Shown: positions 11,701 to 24,288 of the stretch, one piece after another
Position numbering within the stretch: position 1 is the first letter of the stretch
Layout of the letters: the number at the start of each line of letters is the position of its first letter
NCBI GenBank assembly: GCA_027924645.1
Contig: BSBN01000843.1
Coordinates: 372,001 to 436,000 of the forward strand
DNA length: 64,000 nt
Source of the DNA: Cunninghamia lanceolata
Taxonomy: Eukaryota > Streptophyta > Pinopsida > Cupressales > Cupressaceae
Direction: 5' to 3'
Notes under the pieces: model-generated
What the model was told of the DNA's origin: nothing
Seen by the model: the letters and a program-made list of their open reading frames with translations, nothing else
Database searches by the model: none
Program-made: the position numbers and the translations under genes

Positions 11701-13097
11701 CTAGATAGGCACTGGTATGCAGTCAAAGGTGTGAATTGGATTGAAAGTGAGCCTCTGGTAAGTCCTTTTTCGGACCTCTGCTTCATCATCACAATTAGTC
11801 AAATAATCCTGAAGGTGCCTTTGATGTATTTCTTTCCTAGTAATGCCTGCATCCTACCATATGGGTCATATGAGCTAGCTATTGAAAATGGCTGCAAATG
11901 CATTAACTTTAATCCTCCGATGGCATCCTTAATACTTTGTCTATCAGGGCATATATACCATCCAATGAAGATTGGAAACAACACATGTGGAATATTTCCC
12001 TTTTGAATGTGGGCCTCTATTGAGGTCAATATTTGTCTAGCAAATTCCATTAGAATGACCCTGTCAATAGGGTATCTAGGCAGCATGAGAGGTTGTCCTT
12101 CAAAGCCTTCTATTCTCATGTATGAAAATGTAGGGAACTGGATAAACCAAGCCCCATATTTGTATATAACAGCTTGGGCTTCCATACTTAATCTTTTTAT
12201 TCTATCTTTCTCCATGGTTCTGGCTAAATGCATGGAAAAGGTGTCATTCACTATTTATAATTTTGGAGGGATTCCCTCCTACTCAGTTGTGGGTAGTGTC
12301 ACATCACCAAGGTTGTTTCCAACCCTGCCTACTATTTGTAACCCGTTAAATGTACCTCTAAAGACATAGACATATACGACATAAGAAGTCATATGAAACA
12401 TGCACATCTTGCCATCCAGCCTTCTCATTCCCTCATCTAAACTGTCACTTATGATCTTAGCCCAGAGAGGCTTGTCATCTAAATAATGCACCATCTGGAT
12501 AATTCCATACATCTAATTTTCAAAGTTTGCAGCATGTTGTCTTCCTGTCATTTTGCTAAGCATGACCATCATGTATTGATACTCTTTAGCAAAATCAAAT
12601 TTAAACAAGTATACTGGCAATTTAGGAAAGGCCTTGTATGTACTGCTCTTGGATCTCCACTGGTACATGACCCTCCTAGCCTCTTTCTGATTACTACGGT
12701 ATTCTTTTCTCAACTTGCTTAGGCTCAGTCTGACCACACTAGATCCTATAGGTAGATTAAATGTAGAGGTGATGCTTTTAATTGAGAAATCTGCATACAC
12801 CCTGCCATGCTTCTCCACTCTTTTGGTTTCTGGATTATAGTTCCGTGTACACTCAACCACTAACTCAGTATCTTCCATGGCATATGGAAATCCCCTAGCA
12901 TACCACATCCCTGAGGACTATATTCTTTGAAGTAGAGGGTTTCCACTTCCGTTATCCAATCTTCTCATCCATGCGTCCAGGTCTGTACTTCCCTGATGTG
13001 TGTCATTTATCATCCCATACCTGAATCCTACCCCTTCGGGCTATAAGAACATGGGCTTCAAGAACTTTGTATCAGACCTATTTCTTCTGATTGCCAT
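8788..13097 (-). pseudogene. Orphan frame 1: long non-autonomous-element protein
   Basis: From the ATG at 13097 (MAIRRNRSDTKFL) one frame runs to about 11810 and, after one indel, a second frame runs to the stop at 8788: about 1,430 codons. The N-terminal 400 residues look globular, with GRVYADFSIKSITSTFNLP, an IYKYGAWFIQFPTFSYMRI block and PRYPIDRVILMEFARQI. The middle is charged and basic (KKRKKVQPTPPQKKQK at about 11110-11160; PKRKARPTSTIRRYPTTGRR at about 9930-9985). The C-terminal part is helical and ends in a Glu/Asp run (8788-8890). Most stops are TAG at plausible Gln positions (12513, 12279, 10372, 9589, 9169). There is no RT, integrase or zinc knuckle. I do not know its function; the layout recurs at 16029-19170 and 37057-40241. 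Confidence 0.65.
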
Positions 13098-14749
13098 TAA
13101 ATCCTGTGATAAAGCCGTGCATTTCTTACCCTAACATGTTTGTATGGAGCAGGGTTCAAGGATCACATACATCCTATAATAGAAATTCTATTATTCTAAC
13201 TCATTTCATGCATCACCACGCTAATTAACTTAATAAAACTATTTTTACCTCACGATTTACCGTAAATGAAAAAAGAGAGGGTTTGAAATTTGCTTACCTA
13301 ATAATCGCTTTCCTTTTTTACTATATGAATGATAACAGTATGAATGTGACTGCACTGTATTTTTCATTCCATTCCATTGAGATGCGTGTCTCATTTCGTT
13401 TGCAGGTGACTGTGATGCTTTGACCTTCAAAGTTCTGTAAGTTTTGCATAAACATAGGGTAAATGTAAATAAACCTCAAAATTTACCTCTTAACTGATCA
13501 ATACGACAAATTAGGGTGCGGTTAATGTATTCTGTTCAAGTCCATTGATCAACACATGACATTCTGTGGATGTTTGACAAGTGGCAGGCTTACATTTGAA
13601 ATTTGAGAGCATGACCTACCATTGGGTTCTTATTTAATACAGAGGGTGATCTCTTAGAAGATCAAGGATATATGAAAATATGATAGTCTAACGAACATAT
13701 GAGGGTGACATCACCATGGATATGGTCAACTTTTTGACCAATAATCGAGATCAGGTCACATTACCTTTGTTAATAAATCGTGATAATATATCGTGTTCAT
13801 ATGACCCACAGGTTTGCCAAGTGGTATGATTGAATTGGTCACTATGAAACTAGGCATATCGGGTCATCAAGGTCAATATGACGGATGTTGAAAATATCTG
13901 GGTCATTTAACTTTAGGAAATATCACCTTGCTCGAGAATGCGAGGGTGATGTCAGCATTTTATGAGCCTTTGAAATTGTTCCAGAAAATGACGTCACAGT
14001 CATATTGGTTATGGTCAAGGATATTTTGAAATGTGACCCTCTTGGGTCTGGATCTTGATGATGTCATCATCTTATCATGTCTTCTTTGTTACTGGGTTAG
14101 GATGACGTCACTGTCATGTTGAGGAATATTACGGATGTTTGGAAATGTGACCCTCCGAGTTTTAAGCAAATTGATGACGTTATTACCAAGATGAGTTGTT
14201 TTATGTATTGAAATTGGATGAGGTCATGGTCATATTTTGTTAAGGGTGATATTTTGTAACTTGACTAATCTTTAGAAATGTGACCCTCCGAGGATATGCA
14301 TGCGGGTTTTGACGGGCATATACTCTATAGCACTTAAGTTTGACGTTCACATATCGGGTACATATGCATATAGCATGATCTTCTAACATCGAGGTCATCT
14401 TAACGAATATGACTGACAATTAGAAATATGACCCTATGGGAAATATCCAGGTTGACCAAAATTTGACTTAGCATAACTTTTTGTCCTTAAACAATATCAA
14501 GGTGATCCAAAAGGCATACCTACTTAGAATTTTGTACTCTTTCAGATTATGAGGTTTTTGACAACTAATTCTGTCTTTGACAATTGACCTATTCTTTAGA
14601 GCACATGCATAAGCAAGGGTGATACACTTAACTGACTTTTGTCAAACTGCCCAAAGCAAGAAAGAAAAAACAAGCAAAAGCAAAAAGGTGGGTCCCTGTT
14701 TTGCTAAGGCAAAATGGGGCGTGTTGTGTAACCACACAATAGTATGATT
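13098..14749. repeat. Non-coding stretch with a degenerate 110-150 bp repeat
   Basis: No coding frame is visible. From about 13830 to 14440 a unit recurs that ends in GAAATGTGACCCTCCGAG or a close variant, with copies ending near 14040, 14158, 14290 and 14438; spacing is irregular at about 113, 133 and 149 bases. The units also share GGTCAT and a GGATATT/TGGAAAT block. TGACGTCA palindromes occur at about 13988 and 14103. The 5' LTR of orphan element 1 should lie here, but I could not fix its ends or a primer-binding site. Confidence 0.5.
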
Positions 14750-14979
14750 ATAAGGTCAAAGAGTTCAAGGGGAAATTACAAACCCATTGGATGGGACCTT
14801 ACCAAATCAGGGAAGTCTATGAGAATGGAATAGTTTTTCTGGCACCCATTGATGGAGGAGAAGACACATTCTTAGTAAATGGTCACATAATTTGGCTCTA
14901 TACAAGACCAACTACAAAGGAGGAGTTTACCAAGGATTTATGCTTGGTGATAGAGGTCACGACCTCTACCACAAGTTGA
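14750..14979 (+). pseudogene. Integrase C-terminal remnant of a second gypsy element
   Basis: The frame reads VKEFKGKLQTHWMGPYQI and later FLVNGHIIWLYT before a TGA at 14977. This is the GPY/F-type C-terminal domain of Ty3/gypsy integrases, followed by the VNGxxLKxY tail found in lineages without a chromodomain. The catalytic core and everything upstream are missing, replaced by the unrelated repeat-bearing sequence to the left. It lies about 320 bases upstream of a polypurine tract, as in a normal 3' end. Confidence 0.75.
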
Positions 14980-15302
14980 ATAAATTCAAAGGACAACAAA
15001 AAAAAGAAAAATAAGAGGGGTTGAAAACCAGCAAATGGCAACCCTTCTTAAAAAAAGGGGAAGGATTGAAAACTAGTAAATGGCTATCTTTCTCGCATGG
15101 GGCACTGAAAACTAACAAATGGTGGTTCCCTTCTTCATGTAAGATTCTAGCAGAAGCACTCTGGAGCTAACTAGGCACTCTTCCAGAGCCATCCAAATAC
15201 ATCTCTGGAGCCAACTAAGAGCATCTCCAGCGCTTCACCAAATTGGTAGTAGTTCAAATGGTCAAGACCCACCTTTTTAGATGTCAAAGTGGGGGCACTA
15301 AA
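14980..15302 (+). other. 3' UTR with short tandem repeats and polypurine tract
   Basis: Three degenerate copies of a GAAAACnAnnAAATGG unit occur at about 15023-15050, 15065-15095 and 15104-15135. A second set of CTCTGGAGC(C/T)AACT units follows at 15160-15235. The tract AAAGTGGGGGCAC at about 15286-15298 looks like a gypsy plus-strand primer, so an LTR should start just after it. Confidence 0.55.
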
Positions 15303-16028
15303 TGATGAGGTCAGCATGACTTATCCTTCACTTTCAAAAAGGGAAACCCACATGGGACAATCATTTTGCAACTGCCAGCAGATGTCATCCACATGCAAGC
15401 TCATGATGTCACTTGCCAACGCATCACTCTCAAATCCATTTGTAGAAAAGGTACCAGACCACGCAATGTTGACATCATTACAATCGATAGGGAAGCTACA
15501 CACATGCAAAGTCATGTTACACCTCATCAAAGCAGTGACACAGCAACCCAAGTACATGGGTCATTCATTACGAATCTTAATCTAGGTATTTCACTTGAAT
15601 TAGTTAATTATCACCAGTCTTTTCATTTATATTTTTGTGCAAATACTTGGACATGTACCCTCTCTTCCATTATTCCTCTTTTGGCCTATGCATGTTGCCA
15701 TAACTGCCAAATTGACATCTCCACTCTGGAGTGTCAAATCCTTCCCCATAATTATGACGTAACCCCTCAATTCAAAATCATTTGAAGTAAATAAACCCTC
15801 CTATAATTATGCACTCGTTGTTAAGGGATATCAAAGCAAACAATAAGCTTCCAAATTCCATAGATAGTATAACAACCATTGCAGCAAAGTTTTCTAAAGA
15901 AACAAGGGATCTCTAGGGTAGAAAGTCATCTATCCCAACAGAGAGAGAAAGCTCCACAAGGGACTCAAGGAAAGAGGTTAATAAAAAGGGGTTCATATAT
16001 ACATAGAGGAGAGGAAAAATACAAGTAG
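15303..16028 (+). repeat. Probable 3' LTR start and adjoining non-coding sequence
   Basis: The sequence begins TGATGAGG just after the polypurine tract. No second copy or matching CA end was found, so the extent is unknown. Short incidental frames here resemble no known protein. The right edge is set only by the likely start of the next coding frame. Confidence 0.35.
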
Positions 16029-19000
16029 AATGGGAGTCAAAAAGAAGTCTGATCTTGAAAATCCAGAGGGACTACTTTAGGATTAGCCTTGGTAGATATA
16101 TTAAGAAATGCAGGGTGGTGAGAGTTCCTAGAAAAATTTGAAGGGTTTTGTGAGGACATAGTTGATGAATTCCTGCATAATCTGAAGAATAACCAAGCAA
16201 AAGTGTGAGGAGTTATGATCAACATTTCAGCCACCATCATCAACCACATCTCAGGTCTACTAGAACAAGGTGAGAGGTTTTATCATCTCAAAACCCTCTA
16301 CTCTGATTTGATTAAAAAAAATTTAGTAGAAAATGATCCTGAAGTGCAATTACACTTAAGGGTGAAGTAAAGGAATTATCAGAACCTCACTCTCTCAACC
16401 TTGGCATCCTTAGCCATGTGGCTCATGAAATATTTTACTTGTGATGGATAATTCTCCTTAGTCCTAGGACCCATAATGAAGATGTTGATTTTCTTAAGGC
16501 ATGGGCATACCCATCCAGAATACAACATCAATGTTCCAAAAATTTTGTACTCTACCATTATGGCTTTAGCAAATAAGTACCAATAGGGGAAGGGTCCCAT
16601 GAAGCACCATGGCCTCATTTACTTGGTTGTCAAACATTATTTTCTATATAGGAGTGAAGGGGGGCTTTGTGACAGTCATTTTTAAATGACACATAGCAAG
16701 CCAAAACAAAAATCAGGAAAACAACTGCAGAAATAAATTCCTCCACTCAGGAGACTAAGGAAGCATCACCCTCCACTTCATCCCCACCCATTGGGAGAAG
16801 TAAGGGAAAGAATAAAATAGTGGAGGAAACCCCAACTTCTATTCAACAAATAACACAAGAAAGCCCAACACCTACCATAACTACTAAGAATAAGAGGAAG
16901 GGTAAAGAAGTTGTGGGAGAAACCTCAATTGTAGTTGAGCAATTGGAAGAAACAATTACAGAACAACCTTCCTGATTAACTCACTCAGCAAAATGAGAGA
17001 TAACCCTAGCTAAGGAGTCCACCCCAACTAGACAGATGAGGCGTGCTATTATGGAAGAGGAGGTAGTACCAAAATCTGCCAAGACTTCTAGGCCCAAAAA
17101 ACATAGAAAAGAAGCAGGACAGAGGGAGAAGACAAAAAGACCTTCAAAAACCCCTAAGCCCATCAAAAATAAGGGCATAGGATGAATCTAAGGATTCAGA
17201 TGAGATTCCCTTGATCAAAAGGAGCACAAGAAGAAGAATAGTTGAAGGGAGTACTGTGGAGTCCACTACCCCTCCAAGGACTCAGACTCTTGGGACTCCA
17301 GAACCAAAATGTACCCAAGCTCTGGAGGTAGCACAAGGGGAAACCCTAGCTATCTCTTAAGATTATGAGGGATATGTTCTAGCTCTGGAGGCACAAGCTC
17401 CACTAGTGCTTTGGAGAAGTAAAAGAAAGAGACAGCCTACTCAGGTAGAAAAGGATATTGCTCTCTTAGTTGAGGTTCTTATGGGATTCAGAACCTCCAT
17501 GACTCCTCCCCAGGAGCAGGCTAGATCCTCATCAACCTCAGCCTTTGTAGAAGACTAGAAGGAAGAGCAAAAAGATGAGGCTAAAAAAGAAGAGGCTCAG
17601 GAAGAAGATGAGGCTCAGCAAGAGGAGGCAGGTGAACAGCAGGAGCAAGCTGACAACAAAAGACATGAAGAAGTAGAAACCTCTGGTGAGGAAAGGACAA
17701 AAGGAGGAGAAACAAGTAGTTACTCACATCCTTTTGATCAAGAAGATGTAGAGGTCCCAAGAGAACAATAGTTGATGGAAGAGATTAAGAATCTGAAGAG
17801 GATGTTGTGGGGAAAGAACCTGATTATCACTGACCTCAAGAAGGTCATGAAAGAAAAAGATACAGTGCAGAAGTAAGAAGTTGAGAAAAGAAGTATAGGA
17901 AAAATAGGAAATCATTAAAAGGAAAGAGGCTGAGATCAAGAAAATAGATGAAGAGACCACACAGAAAACCTCCAGTATTATCAAATCCAGAGATAATTGC
18001 ATCACATTGATTTCAGCAATAATAGAGAAAATGCAGCATCTGGATAAGTAGTTAACATGGGCCAACAATAAGATAGATGATCAACAAGAGTTGCTTCAGG
18101 AATTGACCAATCCAGCTGGTACTATTGAACAGGGGACTCAAACAGATGCATATCTAGGGATACTCCCAATAGACATTCCTAAAGCCTTGTTCCATTGGGA
18201 AAGGAGATGTAGGGAGTTAGAGGGATCCAAGGTGATGTTACAACTACAAAGGGCAATAACCACCATGGTAGAGAAAGTAAAGGCTCTAGAAGAGAAGGTC
18301 ACCACTGTAGCTACTCTCTCTGCTAAAATCATATCCTCCAGACGTCCAAGTGATAGTTATGCTCTATTTCTACAAGAGTGGATCCTCCAAAGGAAAATAT
18401 CACTAGTTCTTTCTGATTTAATTGAAAATATACAAGATGAGAAATACTTCCTTGAGGTGTACATGAAGAGTTATGATGAAGACAAATTTTTTTTGTGTGA
18501 ACTGTACGTACATGATTTCTTCATAAAAGACCACACTTTCTTCATCAACTACTTTGTGGGTGAATCCCATCTCAGAGCATTTATGTCACTGATGAGAAAT
18601 CATCAAATCTAGAATGAATGAATGAAGGATTACACTAAGAAGGATGCATAGACAAGTCTATTCCATAGGAGAGAGTGTCTAAATCCCATGGGCTTTGAAA
18701 TACATTTCAGAGTGAAAATTTATTCCCCAACAGGAAGAACAAAAATTCAGCCCTTGTATTAGCAACACCTATAGGAGTGTGCTATTGAATTTGGTCTCTT
18801 CATGCACAACTTATCCAATCATATGATCACCATTGGGAAGAAAAGATGGAACACTCTAACTCTAGAGAAAAAGATGAAGGAAGTGGTGTCCCCAGCCAAC
18901 CTCAAGTTGTTTATGCAAAAAGCAAGGGCAGTGTCCAAATTGATGGACAAATATAAGCAAGATTGGATAGGTGGATGCTTCAGCCTACCCCTCATCATTG

Positions 19001-19170
19001 ACTCATCACCCATATGGGCTAAATAGATGGAGGATGTCAAATTTCAAGAATGGGTAAGACAGGTTGAACAGTTCAAAGGGAATGACAATACAAACTTCAC
19101 AACTTGGTCAACTTATGAGGAGTACAATATCACTGATAAAATATACCACCTCAACAAGACCAGGCTATGA
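16029..19170 (+). pseudogene. Orphan frame 2: non-autonomous-element protein
   Basis: A likely start is the ATG at 16029 (MGVKKKSDLE). A globular part follows (about 16070-16660) with FCEDIVDEFLHNLKNNQ, a GVMINISATIINHISGLLEQ block and KGPMKHHGLIYLVV. A Ser/Pro/Lys-rich and then Glu/Gln-rich middle runs to about 17750. From about 17880 to the TGA at 19168 a single frame holds a long helical region (EGSKVMLQLQRAITTMVEKV, KALEEKVTTVATLSAKI) and a less charged end (18790-19170). Stops within it are mostly TAG or TGA at plausible Gln/Arg/Trp sites. No retroviral domain is present. Its layout matches orphan frames 1 and 3; function unknown. Confidence 0.6.
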
Positions 19171-20767
19171 AGTGCAGGAGGACCTACCAACCTTTAAGTC
19201 CAGGGGGATGATGAGTGCTAGGTAGCACTCAAATCAACATACCTTTTTACTCCCTTTTTGCATCCTTTCATTTTGTTTGTCCTGGTATTTGCACCATAGA
19301 AACTATAAAGACCTGTTTTAATTATACTAATGAGAGATGAATTACTGAAGATTATTTTTGATGAAAGGAATTATGTTGCAGTAAATTAATGAAATTGTGC
19401 AGAAAAGTCTCTTTTTGGGTTCATAGGTATAGCTATACAGGTGAAAAGTAATTTTGATGATCTCTAGAGCCAGATATGGAAGATACTACTCTGGACTCCA
19501 ACATTTTCCCAAAGTGTTGGAGTTTTGAAGGAGCAAGAGAGAAAAGGAGGTGGGTGATCTCTAGATCCATGCCTTAGTGGAATCATGGATGCATCTCTGA
19601 AGCTACTAGAAACAACACGTAGTCTCCGGAGCTACTGGCAACAGTGTAGAATCTCCGGTGCTATTGTCAACCTACATCTCTGGGGGCAACTGTAATTCTA
19701 CGAAGTCTACCATCCAACACCAAAATGTTTCGACAAAGATTCCAGTGGTCTACCAGTGATTTGATCCCCTTTTTATTTGATTTTGCATTATTTTTAAAGA
19801 CTTTTTTAAAACCTATATTTTAGGGCCTTTCTGCCCACTGTTATTTAAGTTAAGACTCCAAATTTAGTGGAACTTCTGTACTACTAAAGCCTTTTTCAGT
19901 TTGCATGGTTATACTTTTCAGTTAGACATTTGTATGTCTTAGTCAGAATAAGAGATTAGTTGTATCTCATAGATAAACTGATGGATAGAATAGTTAGTTC
20001 CAAAATATATCTTGTCGCTTGGACTAATATATGTTTAGATAGAAGCAACAAAAACATATACAGATTTTTGCTATTAGAGTTATTGTAATTTTCATTTTCA
20101 GAACATATATACTTTTTGAATACAACGTACCTTGATGAGATCCAATTGAAGGAAAGATTGTGTTATTACATTTCTATTCTAAGTTCTTGTTTTAGCCTTC
20201 AGTCCTAAAGGTGTGGAGAAAGGGCCCACTCTCACCAACAAACAAGAGGCTAGTATCTTTTGCTTCATTGTTTTGTTTATAGATTTTATTAGGAGTACAA
20301 TTTTACTGCTTTCATAAGATAATCTATTCATGTTTAATAGTTATTTCCAATAGATGCATGTTTTCAGCTTTGTGTGAACTAGAATAGATCATTTTCAACA
20401 ATCTACTGCTTTAGCATTATTTTGGTATTTTCAAAATTTCATATCATAGCAGATAAATTAGCAACATTAATCCTTTAGACAGTCAAATCAGTAGGATTAG
20501 TTGAAGGACTGTTGATTATAAAGTTTCTTATTTCAGACAACCTAGGACACAACCCTGGATTTGACACATGAAAAACATGATTAAATGCCAAGGTACAACA
20601 ACCCTTGTCAAGAGCTATGGTTCAAACTCTAGGTGACTTGAGTTCACTAGAAAACCATAGTAAAACTTAGAAAATATTATAGTTACAAGCTAGTGGGTTT
20701 GACTACTTGTTCTCTTGTTCAGAATTATTTAAAATATATGTTAATTTGACTTACATTGCTTTATTAG
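19171..20767 (+). repeat. Polypurine tract and probable 3' LTR of orphan element 2
   Basis: CCAGGGGGA at 19199-19208 is followed by TGATGAGTGC at 19209, the likely LTR start. Within it, a degenerate tandem of about 29 bases (TCTCCGGAGCTACTGGCAAC and variants) occurs four times at 19585-19700, with related CTCTAGAGCC/CTCTGGACTC motifs from 19460. I found no coding frame and no clear CA end before the gag start at 20768. A 5' LTR copy was not identified. Confidence 0.45.
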
Positions 20768-21149
20768 ATGGCGCCTAAGACTACAAGGGATCTAAGAAAG
20801 GACCCAATTGAGGCTAGCAGGAAGTCTGAGCATATGGATCATAATTGTACCACTCATGAAGCCTTAAGATCTGATATTGATGCTCTAAAATCTCACATAA
20901 CTATGAAAGAATGACATATTGAAGAGTTAGAGAAGATTAGAAATCATGGTGCAAGGAATGTTAAGCATAAATCTAGGTTGCTATCCAATCAAGAAGTGTA
21001 GAGTGGTTATAAGAAGGATCCTAGTAAAGAGTCATCTATTTCAGTACATTAAGGATCTTTTGAGGAATGACCTAAAAAAAGAGAGTAGATCCGCTACTCA
21101 AGGTGCTCAAGAAGATGTGTCGACCAAAGTTTTATGGCTTGGGTAGAGG
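20768..21149 (+). pseudogene. Gag N-terminal remnant of chromovirus A
   Basis: The ATG at 20768 starts MAPKTTRDLRKDP and a Glu/Lys-rich helical stretch (SEHMDHNC, DALKSH) broken by a TGA near 20912. The capsid body and zinc knuckle are missing: within about 400 bases the sequence passes to protease, so an internal deletion joined the two. Its assignment as gag rests on position and composition. Confidence 0.5.
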
Positions 21150-22740
21150 TGATGTGGCTAAAGCTTGACATTATATTAGGCATGGATTAGTTTGGGCCTC
21201 ATATGACATATTTTGATTGCAATGCAAAGAGTTTTGAGTGCTTGGATGACTTTGTGAATAATGTTGTTCTTCAAGGAAATCATAGGCCAGTGCTCTTGAG
21301 AGCTCTTTCATCTATGCAAGCCAAGAAAGTAGTTCAAAAAAGTTGCAAAGCATTCATGGTTAAGATCTCTAAGAAAGAGGAAGAAAAGAAGCCAAAAATT
21401 TTAGTTCATCCAATCTTGCAAGAGTTTAAGGATGTTTTTTCTGAAGACTTACCATGATTTTTGTCAAAGAGGAAGTTTTATCTCTATTGATCTAGTTCCA
21501 GGAACAAGTCCCATATCTGAGGCTCCTTAGAGAATGAATACAATAGAGCTTCAAGAGCTAAAGATGTAATTGGAGGATTTATTAGATAAGGGTCTAATTT
21601 GAACTAGTGTGTGTCCTTGGGGTGCACCAACTTTGTTTTTGAGGAAAAAGGATGGTACCTTTCATTTATGTATTGATTATAGAATGATCAATAAGGTGAC
21701 TATCAAGAATAGATATCCTTTTCCTTGGATTGATGACTTGTTTGATCAGGAAATTCTCAAAGATATATTTGAGATTAGGATATCATCAATCGAGAATTAA
21801 GGTTGAGGATATTCAGAAGATGGCATTTAAGACATGATATGGTCATTATGAGTTTATAGTTTTACCTTTTGGTTTAACTAATGCTCCATTAGCTTTCATG
21901 TGTTTGATGAATCATGTGTTTCATGATATGCTTGATTCATGTGTGCTAGTATTTCTTGATGAAATTTTGATTTGTTCAAAGAGTAAAGAAGAACATGAAA
22001 AGCACCTTAGGTTGGTTTTACAATGGTTAAGAGAGAATAATTTGTATGGGAAGTTAAGTAAGTATGCTTTCTTCCAATCTGAGATACAATATCTTGGCAA
22101 TGTTATTTCAGAGAAGGGCATTATCATTGATCCAACTTAGATTAAGGCAATCATTGAGTGGCCAACACCAAATAATGTGTGAAGCTTCATGGGTCTTGCA
22201 AGTTATTACCATAGATTTGTGGAAAAAATTTCTAGGGTAGCTTATCCTATCACTTCATTTAAGAAAAAGGGTAAGAAGTTTGTGTGGTCAAAAAAGTGTG
22301 AAGAATCTTTTCAAAAGGTTAAGATTTCTTTGACTACTACATTGATTTTGCGAGTTCCAAATCCTACGAAAGAGTTTACAATGTGGACAAATGCTTCTTT
22401 AGAGGGTTTTGGTGGAGTATCAATGGAGGATGGTAGAGTGTGTGCATATGAGTCAAGGAAGCTTAAATATCATGAGAAGAACTATCCCACTCATGACTTG
22501 GTGCTTGTTGCTTTGATTCTTGTACTTAAGGTTTGGAGGCATTTCCTAATGGGTAGACCATTCCAACTAAAGATAGATCATAAGGGATTAGAATATTTGT
22601 TTACTCAACTTGAGATAAATGCATGACAAAGAAGATGGCTAGAATTCTTGAGTAATTTTTTAGATTAATATTTCATATGTCAAAGGGAAAGATAATGTAG
22701 TGGCAAATGCTCTAAGTAGAGAGGGAAAGTATAGCAGCCA
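21150..22740 (+). pseudogene. Protease end, reverse transcriptase and RNase H of chromovirus A
   Basis: The protease C-terminus (LDIILGMD, then a stop where Trp is usual) leads to the linker ending FKDVFSEDLP at 21457. RT blocks follow: [20 protein letters not shown] (21609-), GYHQIR in a shifted frame, VLPFGLTNAPLAF, then the catalytic box as FLDE (about 21954-21965) where FLDD is expected, a loss of one metal-binding Asp. RNase H begins KEFTMWTNASLEGFGG (22370-22410), with Asn at the first catalytic Asp. Stops at about 21600, 21834, 22138, 22181 and 22624 mostly fit Arg CGA or Gln CAG codons. The enzyme set is inactive. Confidence 0.85.
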
Positions 22741-22875
22741 TGTCATAGTTTTGAGTAAATTTAAGAGAGTCTATTTGATATGCTTAGAGTTGTGACGAGT
22801 TCTATCAAATGGTTCAAGATTATTTAGATTAGTATCCTAATTTCTCTTTGGATAGTGATGGGTTTTTAAGATTTC

Positions 22876-24175
22876 TAAGTAGGATTTATGTCCCAGCTAA
22901 GGGTGGTTTACGATAGGTCATTTTGGAAGAATCCCATAATGCACCCTATAGCCCTCACCCAGGGTAACTAAACTTAATGTTGAACTCAAGAAGTTATATT
23001 TCTAGAGTGTCATGAAGAAGGTTGTGGCTATGCATGTGGCTAAGTTTTTAGAATGACAAAGGGTAAAAGAAGAACACAGACATCCAAGTGGATAGTTATA
23101 TCCTCATGACGTACCTTTTCACAAGTGGTCTATTATTTCTATGGATTTTGTTACAAGTCTACCGAAGACTAAAATTCGCCATGATTCTATCTTGGTAGTT
23201 ATGAACAAGTTGACTAAGGTTGCAATTTCACCCCAGGAAATGTGAAGGAAAATGCGCAGACTTTAGCTAGAAGGTTTGTCAAAGAGGTTGTACAATTGCA
23301 TGGGGTTCCAAAAGTGATTATCCCTAATAGAGATAAGTTGTTTACTTCTGGGTTTTGGGGAACTCTCATGGTAGATTTTGGTTCAAAGTTGAATTTTATT
23401 TCTTCCTATCATCTAGAGACAAATGGTTAAACTGAAAGGGTTAACCAAGTGATGGAAGACATGCTAAGAATGTATTGTATGGATCAACAGAGGAAGTGGG
23501 AAGAGTACTTGCCTTTAGTTGAATTTGCATAAAATATTACCATTCGTCACTTAAATTGGCACCATTTGAATCTTTATATGGAAGAAAGTGTAGGACCCCT
23601 ATTGGATGGGATAGCTTAGAGAATAGGGTTGTGTTTGAATCTGATATGCTCCTAAAGTATGAAAGATAAATTCATATCATCAGGGAGAGGTTGAAGGAAG
23701 CATCAGATTGACAAAAGACTTATATAGATCTTAAGAGGTTGCTAGAGAATTTGTGATGGGAGATAAGGTGTTTCTTAGAGTCTAGCCACATAAAAGTTTG
23801 ATAAAATTTGGAAAGGCTTCCAAATTGGATCCACAATTTGTGGGTCCATTCAAGATCTTAGAGAAGATTAGTCTAGTGGAATATCAACTTTCTTTACCAC
23901 CAACTCTCTCTAGGGTGCATGGTGTATTTCATATTTCTTTTCTAAAGAAGTATATTTATGATTCCTCTCATATGATTGATTGACAGGTTCTACAGGTGGA
24001 TTCTGAGGGGGAATTCTGCGTGGATTCCATTAGGATTCTTAATCGTAGAGAGGTCCATATTCACAATACAATAATCACGTAGGTGAAGGTTCTATGGGAG
24101 GACTTTGGAAATCAAAGTTCTACTTGGGAAGATGAGGACATCTTTCGCAAGGAGTGCCCTTATTTGTTTGTTTAA
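22876..24175 (+). pseudogene. Integrase and chromodomain of chromovirus A
   Basis: The integrase core shows MDFVTSLPKT (first Asp, about 23140), IPNRDKLFTSGFWG (second, about 23325) and TERVNQVMED (Glu, about 23440). The C-terminal domain reads KLDPQFVGPFKILEKI and VHGVFHISFLKKYI (23820-23950), typical of Tekay/Del chromoviruses. After a TGA at 23980 a chromodomain-like tail ends in VLWEDFGNQSSTWEDEDIF (about 24088-24145); such domains direct integration to marked chromatin. The N-terminal zinc region is badly damaged and the frame changes more than once. Confidence 0.8.
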
Positions 24176-24288
24176 GTATATATTTGAATGTTATGGTTGT
24201 TATGTAGTTTTTTTTAGAAATCTTATGTGATACTCTATGTTATTTGATTGGTCATGTTGAGGCCAACATTTTGTTAAGGGGAAGAAGA

